DNA of 64,000 bases from CAZGAQ01 sp964523405. Its GTDB lineage: Bacteria; Planctomycetota; Phycisphaerae; UBA1845; Fen-1342. The position numbers were made by a program, and so were the translations under genes. Where the stretch lies: the NCBI GenBank assembly GCA_964523405.1, contig CAZGAQ010000011.1, forward strand, positions 1 through 64,000, in the 5' to 3' direction. The notes below the pieces were generated by a model. It saw only the letters and a list, made by a program, of their open reading frames with translations, was not told the DNA's origin and did not search any database. Positions 1 through 8,196 of the stretch are shown here, piece by piece; the first letter of the stretch is position 1, and every line of letters begins with the position of its first letter.

Positions 1-2
1 TG

Positions 3-1907
3 CCGAGCGGGACGTTGTGCTATGACGCCACGACGACGCCGAAGGGCACGCGGGCCTATTGCGCCGCCCAGGGTGGGCGGTGGTGGGGTCCGGGCTCGTC
101 GTGCGCGAGCGTGAACTGCAACGTGTGCCCGGATGGGTATACGGCGCAGCCCGCGGAAGCCGGGTTCAACTGTGCGGCTCAGCCGTACATCTACAGCGAC
201 TCGACGAACCCCGGTTGCGGCGGGACGACGGCGAAGTGGACCATCCTGACGCTGCCGGATCCGAATGCCGGCACGATCCAGCTCTGCGGTGTGTCGGGTA
301 CGTTCTTCGATCAGGACCCGAACGGCACGCAGAACCTCCGCGACAATGACTGGTATCAGCTCGGCACCGGCACGGTGTGGCCGGTCGGCGTTACCAAGAG
401 CATCACCGCCACGGTGACGGCGGAGTTCCCGGTGGAAGTGCTGATTGCCAAGCCGGGTTACGGCTGGGGCACCACGAGCCCGCAGACCGGGTACGAGTGC
501 CAGGCGACGGATTCGGGCGGCGGGACCGGTGGCGTGAAGGCGTGGCAGATTCTGGCCACGGCCACGGGCGAAGCCGGGCAGACCATCGTCGTGACGAACT
601 GCGTGACCGCCAGCCCGAGCAACAACGGGCGTGCGTGGGTCATCGTGCGTCCGGCGATTCGCGGCACGCCGCGGGAGATTCCGTGCGGCGTGAAGTACGG
701 TCTGAAGATCGACTACGCGACGGGCTGCACGGGCACCGGCGCGTGCTGCTACACGGCGGGCTGTGCGCTCAAGACGTTCGCGGAGTGCACCACGCTGGGC
801 GGCGCGTTCTGGGGTCTGAACACCACGTGCGACCAGGGTTGCTGCGCTTGCGAGCCGACCGATACGCCGGAGAACGAGACGGTTTGCGCGTTCCCGGATA
901 CGGTGAACAGCTCGTGCTTCTACATCAGCGGCGGCACGGTGCCGACCGCGGCGATCGCGATCCCGATCACACCGGGCACGCAGACGATCTGCGGCACGGG
1001 TGGCTGGGTGCAGGTGGACAGCGGCGGCTACATCCCCGAGATGGACTGCTACGGCTTCACGGTGCCGACGACCGGCACGATCCGGGCGTACATCTACTCG
1101 GAGTTCGACTTCAACTCGTTCCTGGTCAAGAAGGGTACCGCTCCGGACTACTGCGACGACGTCCTGATCTGGTACTTTGGTTTTGGCGAGACGCGTTGCC
1201 AGTGGAACTTCCTCGAGCGGCTGAACATCGCTCCGGGTGACTACCAGGTGTGCGTGCGGCTGAACCGCGACGACGAGCGCGGCTTCAACTGCAACGACGG
1301 CGAGCATCCGAAGTACGCGATCCAGGTCGAACTGCCTGGCACGACGGGTGCGTGCTGCTTCGTGAACGCCGGCGTCCAGTATTGCGGGAACATGTCGGCG
1401 GCCGAGTGCGCCGCTGAGGCCGGTGCGTACTACTACGGTGACAACACGACCTGCGACGACACGAATGTGTGCGCGGGTGCGTGCTGCACCGGGACCACGT
1501 GCGCGCTGGAGTACCCGGCGTACTGCGCGGACTTCAAGGGCTATGGCACGACGTGCGATCCGAATCCGTGCGCTCCGGTGGACGGGGCCTGCTGCGTGCA
1601 TGGGGCCTGCAGCGTGATGGCTGAGGCGGCTTGCACCGCGGCCGGCGGCACGTTCAAGGGTGCCGGCTCGGTTTGCACGGCCAATACCTGCCCGTGCGTG
1701 GGCGACGGCAACTGCGATCACCAGATCAACTGGCGCGACATCGACTACTTGATCGCCGGCCAGAATGACAACGTCTCGGCGTGGACGGCGCTGTTCCCGT
1801 CCGGCCCGACGTGCCCGTTCCTCAACCTGGATACGAGCGGTGACAGCCACGTCAACTGGCGTGACATTGATCCGTTCATCGCCCTGATGAACACGACCTG
1901 CCCGTAA
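3..1907 (+). CDS. Secreted Cys-rich repeat protein with dockerin-like C-terminus (5' end outside window)
   Basis: The reading frame is open to the left edge, so the true start and any signal peptide lie outside the window. The visible part has about five copies of a roughly 40-residue Cys-rich unit that begins GACC or similar and ends near a GG-x-F/Y-x-G and two further Cys; the copies lie near residues 5-40, 240-280, 445-485, 490-520 and 525-560. Between them are beta-rich stretches. The C-terminal 70 residues carry two dockerin/EF-hand-like units (GDGNCDHQINWRDID and DTSGDSHVNWRDID), a calcium-binding fold common in exported planctomycete proteins. It is probably a surface or extracellular protein; no catalytic domain is recognisable. 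Confidence 0.75.
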   Translation, partial: PSGTLCYDATTTPKGTRAYCAAQGGRWWGPGSSCASVNCNVCPDGYTAQPAEAGFNCAAQPYIYSDSTNPGCGGTTAKWTILTLPDPNAGTIQLCGVSGTFFDQDPNGTQNLRDNDWYQLGTGTVWPVGVTKSITATVTAEFPVEVLIAKPGYGWGTTSPQTGYECQATDSGGGTGGVKAWQILATATGEAGQTIVVTNCVTASPSNNGRAWVIVRPAIRGTPREIPCGVKYGLKIDYATGCTGTGACCYTAGCALKTFAECTTLGGAFWGLNTTCDQGCCACEPTDTPENETVCAFPDTVNSSCFYISGGTVPTAAIAIPITPGTQTICGTGGWVQVDSGGYIPEMDCYGFTVPTTGTIRAYIYSEFDFNSFLVKKGTAPDYCDDVLIWYFGFGETRCQWNFLERLNIAPGDYQVCVRLNRDDERGFNCNDGEHPKYAIQVELPGTTGACCFVNAGVQYCGNMSAAECAAEAGAYYYGDNTTCDDTNVCAGACCTGTTCALEYPAYCADFKGYGTTCDPNPCAPVDGACCVHGACSVMAEAACTAAGGTFKGAGSVCTANTCPCVGDGNCDHQINWRDIDYLIAGQNDNVSAWTALFPSGPTCPFLNLDTSGDSHVNWRDIDPFIALMNTTCP

Positions 1908-1938
1908 GCGACAGGTTGAACTGAAGAGCTCGTAGGAG

Positions 1939-1975
1939 GCAGGCCGGCGGAACACTCCGCCGGCCTGCTGTTTTT
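1939..1975 (+). terminator. Intrinsic terminator after the dockerin-like protein
   Basis: A 13-bp perfect stem (1939-1951 with 1956-1968) with an ACAC loop is followed by TGTTTTT, 31 bp downstream of the stop codon. Confidence 0.85.
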
Positions 1976-2054
1976 CTGCGCTGGTGGCGCGCGGCTGGTA
2001 TTGCGCGGCCGGTCGACGGATGATGTGCGGCAGGTGCCGTGGAGGATGCGTCGC

Positions 2055-3467
2055 GTGAGAGCGCTGATCTGGTTTCGCGCCGACCTGCGTACCGACGACC
2101 AGCCGGCGTTGTTTCAGGCGCTGGCGGACGCCGACCGCGGTGCGGTCGCGGTGTTCGCCCTGTGTCCGCGGCAGTGGCGCGCGCATGACTGGGCTGACGC
2201 GCGGGTGGAGTTTCTGCTGCGCTGCGTGGCGGACTTGCAGGCGCGGTTGCGGCGACTGAATGTCCCGCTGCTGCTGGTGCGCACGCCGACCTTCGCCACG
2301 CTGCCGGAGGCGCTCCTGCGGTTGGCCCGGAGGCACGCCTGCGATGCGTTGTATTTCAATCGCGAGTACGAGGTGCACGAGCAGCAGCGCGACGCGGCGG
2401 TGACGGCGCGCTTGACGCGGGCCGGGCTGCGCGTGGTGGCGCTGGAGGACCAGACGGTGCTGCCGCCGGACGCCCTACGGACCAAGAGCGGGGGGTTCTA
2501 CACCGTCTTCACCCCATTTCGGCGGGCGTGGCTGGCACGGCTGGGCGCGGCGGGTGGGGCGGTGCTGCTGCCGCCACCGAAGCGGCTGCCGGCGCTGGTG
2601 TGCCCACCGGACGAACTGCCGGCGCGCGTGTCCGGCTATGACCGGGCGCGCGGGCTTACGGAGGACTGGCCAGCGGGCGAGGAGGCGGCGCGACGGCGGC
2701 TCGACGCGTTTATCGCGGAGCGTGTCGCCGCCTATCGCACGCAGCGGGACCACCCGGCCGAAGCGGGGACCAGCCGGCTCGCGCCGTATCTGGCGCTAGG
2801 CGTGCTGTCTCCGCGGCGGGCTGTGGTGGTGGTGCGGGATGAGGCGGGTGCAGGACGGGCGGGGCCGGGCTGCTGGCTGGACGAGCTGATCTGGCGCGAA
2901 TTCTACCGGCACGTGCTCGTGGGCTATCCGCGGGTCAGTCGCGGGCGGGCGTTTCGGGTCGCGACCGAGCGGCTGGCGTGGCGCGACGCGGAGGAGGATT
3001 TCGCGGCGTGGTGCGCGGGACGCACGGGCGTGCCGCTGGTGGACGCGGGGATGCGGCAGCTCGCGGAGACGGCGTGGATGCACAACCGCGTGCGGATGGT
3101 GACGGCCATGTTTCTCGCCAAGGATCTCCTGATCGACTGGCGGCGTGGCGAGCGACATTTCATGCGAAGCCTGATCGACGGGGACCTGGCGAACAACAAC
3201 GGCGGGTGGCAGTGGTCCGCGTCCACCGGCACCGACGCGGTGCCGTACTTCCGCATCTTCAATCCCTATACGCAGGCGCGGCGCTACGACCCGGAGGGAA
3301 GGTACATCAAGCGGTGGGTCCCCGAGCTGCGTGCCGTGCCCAGCGCGGTGCTGCACGATGCGGCACGCTTCACGCCCGCGCTGCGGGCGGCGTGCGGCTA
3401 CGTGCAGCCCATTTGCGATCCGCGCGCCGCCCGTGCCCGGGCGCTCGCCGCGTTTCGGGACCTGTGA
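2055..3467 (+). CDS. phr: Deoxyribodipyrimidine photolyase
   Basis: Light-driven repair of cyclobutane pyrimidine dimers, using FAD and an antenna chromophore. The N-terminal Rossmann-like domain opens with ALIWFRADLRTDDQPAL, the family's usual first strand. The C-terminal FAD domain holds WMHNRVRM, DLANNNGGWQWSASTGTDA and YFRIFNP, the core of the flavin and DNA-binding surface. The GTG at 2055 is preferred because GGAGG sits 9 bases upstream at 2041-2045; it gives 470 residues, the typical class I CPD photolyase length. An ATG at 2046 would be too close to that ribosome site. Convergent with the DUF89 gene. A cryptochrome role cannot be excluded from sequence alone. Confidence 0.93.
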   Translation: MRALIWFRADLRTDDQPALFQALADADRGAVAVFALCPRQWRAHDWADARVEFLLRCVADLQARLRRLNVPLLLVRTPTFATLPEALLRLARRHACDALYFNREYEVHEQQRDAAVTARLTRAGLRVVALEDQTVLPPDALRTKSGGFYTVFTPFRRAWLARLGAAGGAVLLPPPKRLPALVCPPDELPARVSGYDRARGLTEDWPAGEEAARRRLDAFIAERVAAYRTQRDHPAEAGTSRLAPYLALGVLSPRRAVVVVRDEAGAGRAGPGCWLDELIWREFYRHVLVGYPRVSRGRAFRVATERLAWRDAEEDFAAWCAGRTGVPLVDAGMRQLAETAWMHNRVRMVTAMFLAKDLLIDWRRGERHFMRSLIDGDLANNNGGWQWSASTGTDAVPYFRIFNPYTQARRYDPEGRYIKRWVPELRAVPSAVLHDAARFTPALRAACGYVQPICDPRAARARALAAFRDL

Positions 3468-3502
3468 GCCGTCCGGCCGGTGGGCGCTGCTCCTGGTGAC
3501 AG

Positions 3503-4585
3503 TCACGCCCGGACCGGCGTCGCGGGCGAAAAGCGGAACACGCAGTCAAAGAGCTTTCCGCCGACGCGCTCGGCCACGGCCTCGTCCTTGAGCACGGCGG
3601 AGCGCACCACGTCGCAGGTGAAATCGGCGTGGAAGTTGCTCTCGACGGCGCGGCCCATACCGTGCAGCATGACCAGATCGGCGTCGGCCACGGCCTCGAC
3701 GAACTCTGGTTGGAGGCGGGCCAGATCGAGCAGCGAATTGGCGCTGCCGGTGGCCTGGATGCGCAACTGGTCCGTGCGGCAGGCGGTGGCGAGCTGCCCG
3801 TCCAACGCCGCCGCATGCGCGAGCAAAGGCGCGAGCTCGGCCGCGGTAATGTCGTTTAGAGCGGGACGCGAGTTGGCGGCGAGCGTCACGCGTGTGCCCT
3901 GGCGCAGCAGGGCGCGGGCCAAGGGGAGGCAGGCGAGCGTGATATCGCTGCCGGCGTTGTCGATGAAGAATACGGCGTGCCGATACGGCGGGGCGGCGGT
4001 CCAGCGCGTACTCCAGGCGTCCACATCGTCATAGCGCCACGGTCGGGGCGGCAGACGGTCGCGCGTTCGGCCGAAAGCGGTGTGTCCGTCGCGGTGCATC
4101 TGGATCGTGGCCTTGGCGCCCAAGTCGAAGATATTGCCCGCCATCAGGCCGCGGGCGAGGGCGTGCGGCAGGGCGGGGGCAGGCAAGGTGTCGAGCTCCG
4201 CGAGGACATCGGGCAGCAGGGCGAGGGCCGCTTCGTTCTCGCGTGCTTTGATGAGTTGGAAGGGATCCGCGAAGCCGAATTGCGGCAGCACGGTGGCAGG
4301 CACGGTGGTGTACGAGAACACGTCGAGGCGCGCCTGGGCGGGTGGCGAAGCGAGGAGTTCGTCCAGGCGGGCAAGGTAGGCGTGTCGGCAGGCGGCGAGT
4401 TCCGTCTCGGGCGCCTGGGGGTAGGCGCTGCGGATCAACGGGATGAGCACGTCGTCGAGGTGCCAGCGAAAGAGACGGTCCCAGTACTGCCGGCTGGCGT
4501 GGTCGACGCGCAAATCCCACTCACAGGCATGATAGCGGGGCCAATCGGCAAGTTGACGCAGGACGGTGGGGGGTCGCGACGGCAT
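3503..4585 (-). CDS. DUF89/ARMT1-like metal-dependent phosphatase
   Basis: 360 residues. Member of the DUF89 damage-control phosphatase family, whose characterised members hydrolyse phosphate from damaged or surplus phosphometabolites such as oxidised phosphopantetheine or sugar phosphates. Visible signatures are GNIFDLGAK near residue 150, the metal-binding FFIDNAGSD near 208, and LAANSRPALND near 236, in the expected order. The arrangement resembles the subfamily fused to pantothenate kinase 4 in animals, but here the domain stands alone. It starts with a GGAGG just upstream. It is divergent from the nrnA-like gene, with only 53 bp between the starts. The actual substrate is unknown. Confidence 0.85.
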   Translation of the reverse strand: MPSRPPTVLRQLADWPRYHACEWDLRVDHASRQYWDRLFRWHLDDVLIPLIRSAYPQAPETELAACRHAYLARLDELLASPPAQARLDVFSYTTVPATVLPQFGFADPFQLIKARENEAALALLPDVLAELDTLPAPALPHALARGLMAGNIFDLGAKATIQMHRDGHTAFGRTRDRLPPRPWRYDDVDAWSTRWTAAPPYRHAVFFIDNAGSDITLACLPLARALLRQGTRVTLAANSRPALNDITAAELAPLLAHAAALDGQLATACRTDQLRIQATGSANSLLDLARLQPEFVEAVADADLVMLHGMGRAVESNFHADFTCDVVRSAVLKDEAVAERVGGKLFDCVFRFSPATPVRA

Positions 4586-4638
4586 TCATCCTCCGCGGCG
4601 CTTTCGCACGGACACGCGGCGCATACAATCACGCCATC

Positions 4639-5694
4639 ATGATCGCAGCACAGGCGTACGACAATGCCCGAACGTGGCTGACGGAGAGCCGTCAGCCGTT
4701 GCTGTTCACGCACCGCCGGCCGGACGGGGACGCCCTGGGGGCGCTGGCGGGGCTGACGCTGGCTTTGCGCGAGCTGGGGCTGCAGCCGCGCGCGGTGCTT
4801 TACGAGCCATTGCCGCCGCGCTATGGCCTGCTGGCGGATGGCGTGGACTGGCGGTTGTGGTCGGCGGAGCGGGCAACGTTAATTGGGACAAGTGACGCGG
4901 TGGTGATTGCCGATACATGTAGTTGGTCCCAATTGGAGCCGATTCGGGCGTGGCTACCGGAGGCGCCGCGGACGCTGGTGATTGATCACCACGCAACGCG
5001 GGACGAGCTGGGGCAGCGTCCGGGCGATTTGCGGCTGATTGACCCGACGGCTGGCGCGGTGTGTCTGGTCATCGCCGAGTTTCTGCAGGCTGCCGGAGTA
5101 GCGCTGACGCCGCCGCTGGCCACGGCGCTGCTGGTCGGATTGGCGACCGACTGCGGCTGGTTTCGTTTTTCCAATACGGATGGGCGCATTTTGCGAATGG
5201 CCGCGACACTGGTAGAGGCCGGAGCGCAGCCGAGCGTGCTGCAGCGGGCGATCTACGAGCAGGATCCGCCGGCGAAAGTGCGGTTGATCGCCCGGATGCT
5301 GAGCGCGCTGGAGCTGCGGGCGGGGGGGCGCCTGGTGGTTCTGCGTTTGCGGCAGGGGGACTTCGCGGCGACGGGTGCGGAGCGTTCGATGACGGAGGAC
5401 TTGATCAACGAGGCGGGGCGGCTGGCGGGCGTGGAGGCGACGGTGCTGTTCACGGAAGAGCCGGACGGTTCGGTGCGGGCGAACTTCCGCAGCAAGGAGT
5501 ATCTGGACGTGGCTGTGCTGGCGTCGGGGCTGGGGGGCGGAGGGCATGCCCGGGCAGCGGGTGCGCGTCTGACCGGGTCGTGGGAGGCGGTGGTGGAACG
5601 TGTCGTCGGCGCGTTGGAGGCGGCGCTAGGGGTAAGCCAGGCGGCGGGAGGGGGCGGCTTGAAATGCGGCAGGACCGAAAAAAAGGGGGGTTGA
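4639..5694 (+). CDS. nrnA: DHH-family phosphoesterase, oligoribonuclease/pAp phosphatase type
   Basis: 351 residues, the normal length for NrnA, which degrades 2-5 nt RNA and dephosphorylates 3'-phosphoadenosine 5'-phosphate. DHH-domain motifs are all present: HRRPDGDALG near residue 26, VIADTCS near 92, the signature VIDHHAT near 115, and an acidic ATDCGWF near 174. The DHHA1 domain at the end has the GGGGHARAAGA substrate loop. Two metal ions are expected. The stop codon overlaps the -35 box of the next small gene. No adjacent sulfate-assimilation or RNase gene helps to choose between the two activities. Confidence 0.9.
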   Translation: MIAAQAYDNARTWLTESRQPLLFTHRRPDGDALGALAGLTLALRELGLQPRAVLYEPLPPRYGLLADGVDWRLWSAERATLIGTSDAVVIADTCSWSQLEPIRAWLPEAPRTLVIDHHATRDELGQRPGDLRLIDPTAGAVCLVIAEFLQAAGVALTPPLATALLVGLATDCGWFRFSNTDGRILRMAATLVEAGAQPSVLQRAIYEQDPPAKVRLIARMLSALELRAGGRLVVLRLRQGDFAATGAERSMTEDLINEAGRLAGVEATVLFTEEPDGSVRANFRSKEYLDVAVLASGLGGGGHARAAGARLTGSWEAVVERVVGALEAALGVSQAAGGGGLKCGRTEKKGG

Positions 5695-5719
5695 TTCCTT
5701 TCCGGGTTGCCACTATGCT
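5691..5719 (+). promoter_or_regulatory. Sigma70-like promoter of the small lipoprotein gene
   Basis: TTGATT (5691-5696), a 17-bp spacer and TATGCT (5714-5719). The -35 box overlaps the nrnA stop codon, which suggests that the lipoprotein is transcribed separately. The leader would be about 40 nt. Confidence 0.5.
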
Positions 5720-5766
5720 CACGCGTCGTTTTTTGTCCCGTTACGGTGACTTTGAGGAGAATGCGA

Positions 5767-5922
5767 ATGTTCAAGAAAGGGAAGTTGGCAGTGCTGGCTC
5801 TCGTGACGATGTCGACTCTTCTGGCCTCCGGCTGCGGCGTCATCCACCAGGTGCTGACCCACTGGAATGACTTCTCGCAACTCGGCGCTGCCTGGAAGGT
5901 CCTGACCAGCACGAAGCTGTAA
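5767..5922 (+). CDS. Small lipoprotein, 51 residues
   Basis: A lipoprotein signal peptide (MFKKGKLAVLALVTMSTLLA) leads to the lipobox LASGC with Cys23; the mature part would be only 29 residues (ending AAWKVLTSTKL). ATG at 5767 is chosen because GAGGAGA ends 6 bases upstream; an in-frame ATG at 5761 is too close. The gene is bracketed by its own promoter-like boxes and a strong terminator. No family is recognised. Expected location is the membrane, lipid-anchored, as for entericidin-sized small lipoproteins, although there is no clear similarity to entericidins. Confidence 0.7.
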   Translation: MFKKGKLAVLALVTMSTLLASGCGVIHQVLTHWNDFSQLGAAWKVLTSTKL

Positions 5923-5951
5923 GTCGACAGCGTGCTCATTGCAGCATTGCG

Positions 5952-5988
5952 AAAGAGGCAGGCGGAGTCTGACTCCGCCTGCCTCTTT
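5952..5988. terminator. 18-bp perfect inverted repeat, bidirectional terminator
   Basis: 5952-5969 pairs perfectly with 5971-5988, ending in CTCTTT on the plus side and again in CTCTTT on the minus side. It lies 30 bp after the small lipoprotein stop and can also stop transcription arriving from the opposite strand. Confidence 0.8.
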
Positions 5989-6169
5989 GATGCGCGGTCT
6001 TGTGGCTACCGCGCCGCATACGTTGTGCCCCGCTGAGTGGGCGCGACGGTGGACCGACCGCGCGGCGAGGGGGTAGAGGGGATACATGCCAGAGAAGAAG
6101 GCCGACGACGTCACCGGTCGGTCGGGGTTTCGCCCGAACCGGTCGACGAGCGCCGGAGTAGTTACGAGA

Positions 6170-6207
6170 CCGGGCAGGCGGAAGCCTCGTGGCCCGCGCC
6201 TGCCCGG
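6170..6207 (-). terminator. Stem-loop after the PepSY-like gene, possible terminator
   Basis: 11-bp perfect stem (6170-6180 with 6197-6207) with a 16-nt loop, 45 bp beyond the stop codon of the minus-strand gene. There is no T-tract, so termination is only suggested. Confidence 0.3.
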
Positions 6208-6251
6208 CGGCGCTGTGGCTGGCGCATGCGCCAGCGTTGTGGAGCCGCAGG

Positions 6252-6890
6252 TTACGGCTTCTTGTCACCAGGCTTCTTCTCGCCCGGCTTCTTGTCCCCC
6301 GGGGCCTTTTCGGCCGGTTTTTCCGAGGGTTTCACGGTCGGCTTGTCGGCCTTCTTGTCGCTGGCAACCTTGCCGGTCTTGGCATCGACGACCACCGTGT
6401 GGGCCTTGCCGCTGACGTATGTCGTCACGTTGAACTCGATTTTGGTGCCTTCGACCTTGGGGTGCGCCGCGACCGCCTCACCCTTCGAGTCCTTTTCCGC
6501 CTCGGCCACGATCTTGGCGAGCGTCTGCTTTGCCTCCGTCAGCGTCTTGGCGACATCTGCCGGCTTGCTGGCCTTCACGTCGCCGGGGTTGGCGTCGACC
6601 GCCTTGCCGGCAGCGCCGGTCTTGATGGTCACGGGGACGGCCAGCAGCTTCTCCCCGACGACGGTGTAGACGGTGAGCTCGGTGGCGGACTTGGCATGGG
6701 CGGCGATCGCCGTGCCCTTGCTGGCGGTCTCGGCGGTTTCGATCGCCTTGCCGAGGGTGAGCTTGGCCTCCTTCATGGCCTTGAGCGCGTCTTCGTCCTT
6801 GCCAGCGGCGAAGGCGCGGGCTGGTAGCGCGACCAGCGCGAGCACGAGTGTCGGCACGAGCACGAACGCGAGCCTGCGACCGAGAGTCAT
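6252..6890 (-). CDS. Exported PepSY-like protein with Lys/Pro-rich tail
   Basis: 212 residues from an ATG with GGAGG 8 bases upstream. A signal peptide (ending near ARAFAAG) is followed by two similar modules (about residues 31-105 and 110-170). Each has a helix rich in Lys and Ala followed by beta strands such as EFNVTTYVSGKAHTVVVDAKTGKV, which resembles the end of a PepSY domain. The last 35 residues are almost only Lys, Pro, Gly, Glu and Asp (PGDKKPGEKK repeats). It is probably periplasmic or envelope-associated. PepSY domains bind or inhibit peptidases in some families; that role is not shown here. Confidence 0.65.
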   Translation of the reverse strand: MTLGRRLAFVLVPTLVLALVALPARAFAAGKDEDALKAMKEAKLTLGKAIETAETASKGTAIAAHAKSATELTVYTVVGEKLLAVPVTIKTGAAGKAVDANPGDVKASKPADVAKTLTEAKQTLAKIVAEAEKDSKGEAVAAHPKVEGTKIEFNVTTYVSGKAHTVVVDAKTGKVASDKKADKPTVKPSEKPAEKAPGDKKPGEKKPGDKKP

Positions 6891-7218
6891 TGCAGATACC
6901 TCCAGGGCTGCGAAGCGCCGGGCGGCCAGGTGCGGACACACGCCGCAGAGCGACTGGACGACCCTGCGTTGCTTGGCCACATATCGCAAGTTGGACGATT
7001 GTCGCGGCGGGGGCATTCAAAAAAAAGAGTGGCGGCGGGATTTGTCTGTGGCCACAACCGCTCACGGTGACCGGTGGCTGGAGGGATTGATCTGCAGTTG
7101 GGGAAAGAAGTTACGAGAGAAAGCGACTATTCGGAGACCAGGAGCGCGTGCTGCCGGCCGCGGGTGCGACGGCGCGCGACCACGAGGTCCCGCGCCCCGT
7201 CAACCGATCGGCTGCCAG
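6891..7218. other. Intergenic, 328 bp, between hydrogenase operon end and PepSY-like gene
   Basis: Holds the upstream region of the minus-strand PepSY-like gene, including its GGAGG. A run of eight A (7019-7026, T on the minus strand) is present but has no hairpin directly before it. I see no convincing gene, RNA or clear operon terminator. Confidence 0.4.
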
Positions 7219-7593
7219 CTACTTAAGCTTGGTTTTGAGCACGTTGAGTAGCTGCTGGTTGTTGATGGGCTTCTGAAACACGCCGCTCAGGCCGAGTTCG
7301 GCGTAGTCGACGTTCGTGCTCAGGCTGTCACCGACCGAACTGAGCATGTAGACCGGGCGGGTGTTGCCTTCGGCCTTCAGGTTGCGGACGAGCCCGGTGC
7401 CCGCGTCGACCTCCTCCATCATCAGATCGACGATGATCAGGTCGGGCTGCGCGGATTTGTAGCGCTGGAGTCCCTGCTCGGCGCTGTGCGCTTCCACGAA
7501 CTCGTAGCCGTTCTTCTCGAGCACGAGCCGCAGCGCGTCGAGCAGGTCCTGGTCGTCATCGACACACAGAATCACGTGCTTGCCGTTCTTCAT
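7219..7593 (-). CDS. Single-domain response regulator (receiver only)
   Basis: 124 residues forming one receiver domain. The acidic pocket is D12-D13-D14, the phospho-acceptor is D56 in IIVDLMM, and the conserved Lys is in FQKPIN near residue 110. No output domain follows. The start ATG overlaps the stop of the protease gene (ATGA), so it is translationally coupled and is the last gene of the hyp-hox operon. Stand-alone receivers act by protein contact or in phosphorelays; no histidine kinase is nearby. Its link to the hydrogenase (redox or H2 signalling, for example) is inferred from position only. Confidence 0.88.
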   Translation of the reverse strand: MKNGKHVILCVDDDQDLLDALRLVLEKNGYEFVEAHSAEQGLQRYKSAQPDLIIVDLMMEEVDAGTGLVRNLKAEGNTRPVYMLSSVGDSLSTNVDYAELGLSGVFQKPINNQQLLNVLKTKLK

Positions 7594-8147
7594 CGCAGAT
7601 CCCCTTGCCGGGTGGTCGTCTCGTTCCGTCCGTCCAGGACTGCCGCGGGGGCGGCGTTGCACCCGGCCGCCGCGGCCAATCCGCATTCACGCAGGGCCGG
7701 CAGCATGAACTCCAGGGCGGCAGCGAGGTTGGCGGCCGCGCGCCCGGAGAGGCCCTCGCCGAACTCGTTGAACTCGTAGCCGCGAATCGCGAGTTGGTAG
7801 GCCGCCGGGCGGGCGCCAAACAGCGCCGCGGCCAAGGCCAGCACGCCGGCGGGAGAGACACTGTGAGTGCTGAAGGTGGGGGCGACGTCCAGCTTGTCGG
7901 CCGGCGTAGGTGGCAATGGCCGCAAGGCGAGCGGCGCCGGTCCCGCACAGGCCGCATCGACGAACACCACAGCGTCCTGCTCCGCGAGTGCCGCGGCGTG
8001 CTCGACCGTGAGTTGATAGTCGCTGTCGATCGTCACGCCGGGCAGGTGCTCCGCCTCCAGTGCAGCCGCAAACGCGGGCCCCAAGCCGTCATCCCGACGA
8101 CCGGGATTCCCGTAGGCGAGGACCAGGGTGCGAGAGTTTGCAGACAT
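7590..8147 (-). CDS. hoxW: [NiFe] hydrogenase maturation endopeptidase
   Basis: 185 residues, HyaD/HycI/HoxW family. The protease removes the C-terminal extension of the large subunit once nickel is inserted. Visible signatures are LAYGNPGRRDDGLG at the start, VVFVDAAC in the middle and FSTHSVSP, which carry the acidic and histidine nickel-recognition residues. Start ATG 8147 follows an AAGGAT site; an ATG two codons upstream is possible. The gene lies directly after hoxH, the gene for its expected substrate, whose predicted tail begins after DPCLSCATH. Confidence 0.88.
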   Translation of the reverse strand: MSANSRTLVLAYGNPGRRDDGLGPAFAAALEAEHLPGVTIDSDYQLTVEHAAALAEQDAVVFVDAACAGPAPLALRPLPPTPADKLDVAPTFSTHSVSPAGVLALAAALFGARPAAYQLAIRGYEFNEFGEGLSGRAAANLAAALEFMLPALRECGLAAAAGCNAAPAAVLDGRNETTTRQGDLR

Positions 8148-8196
8148 ACACATCCTTACGCGGCACCGCGCGCTGGGCCGCATTCCAGCCGGTGCC

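Noticed and set aside
6086..6415. 109-codon plus-strand frame with a GAGGGG site before the ATG
   Set aside because: Most of it is antisense to the PepSY-like gene and the sequence is Arg/Pro/Ser/Cys-rich noise.
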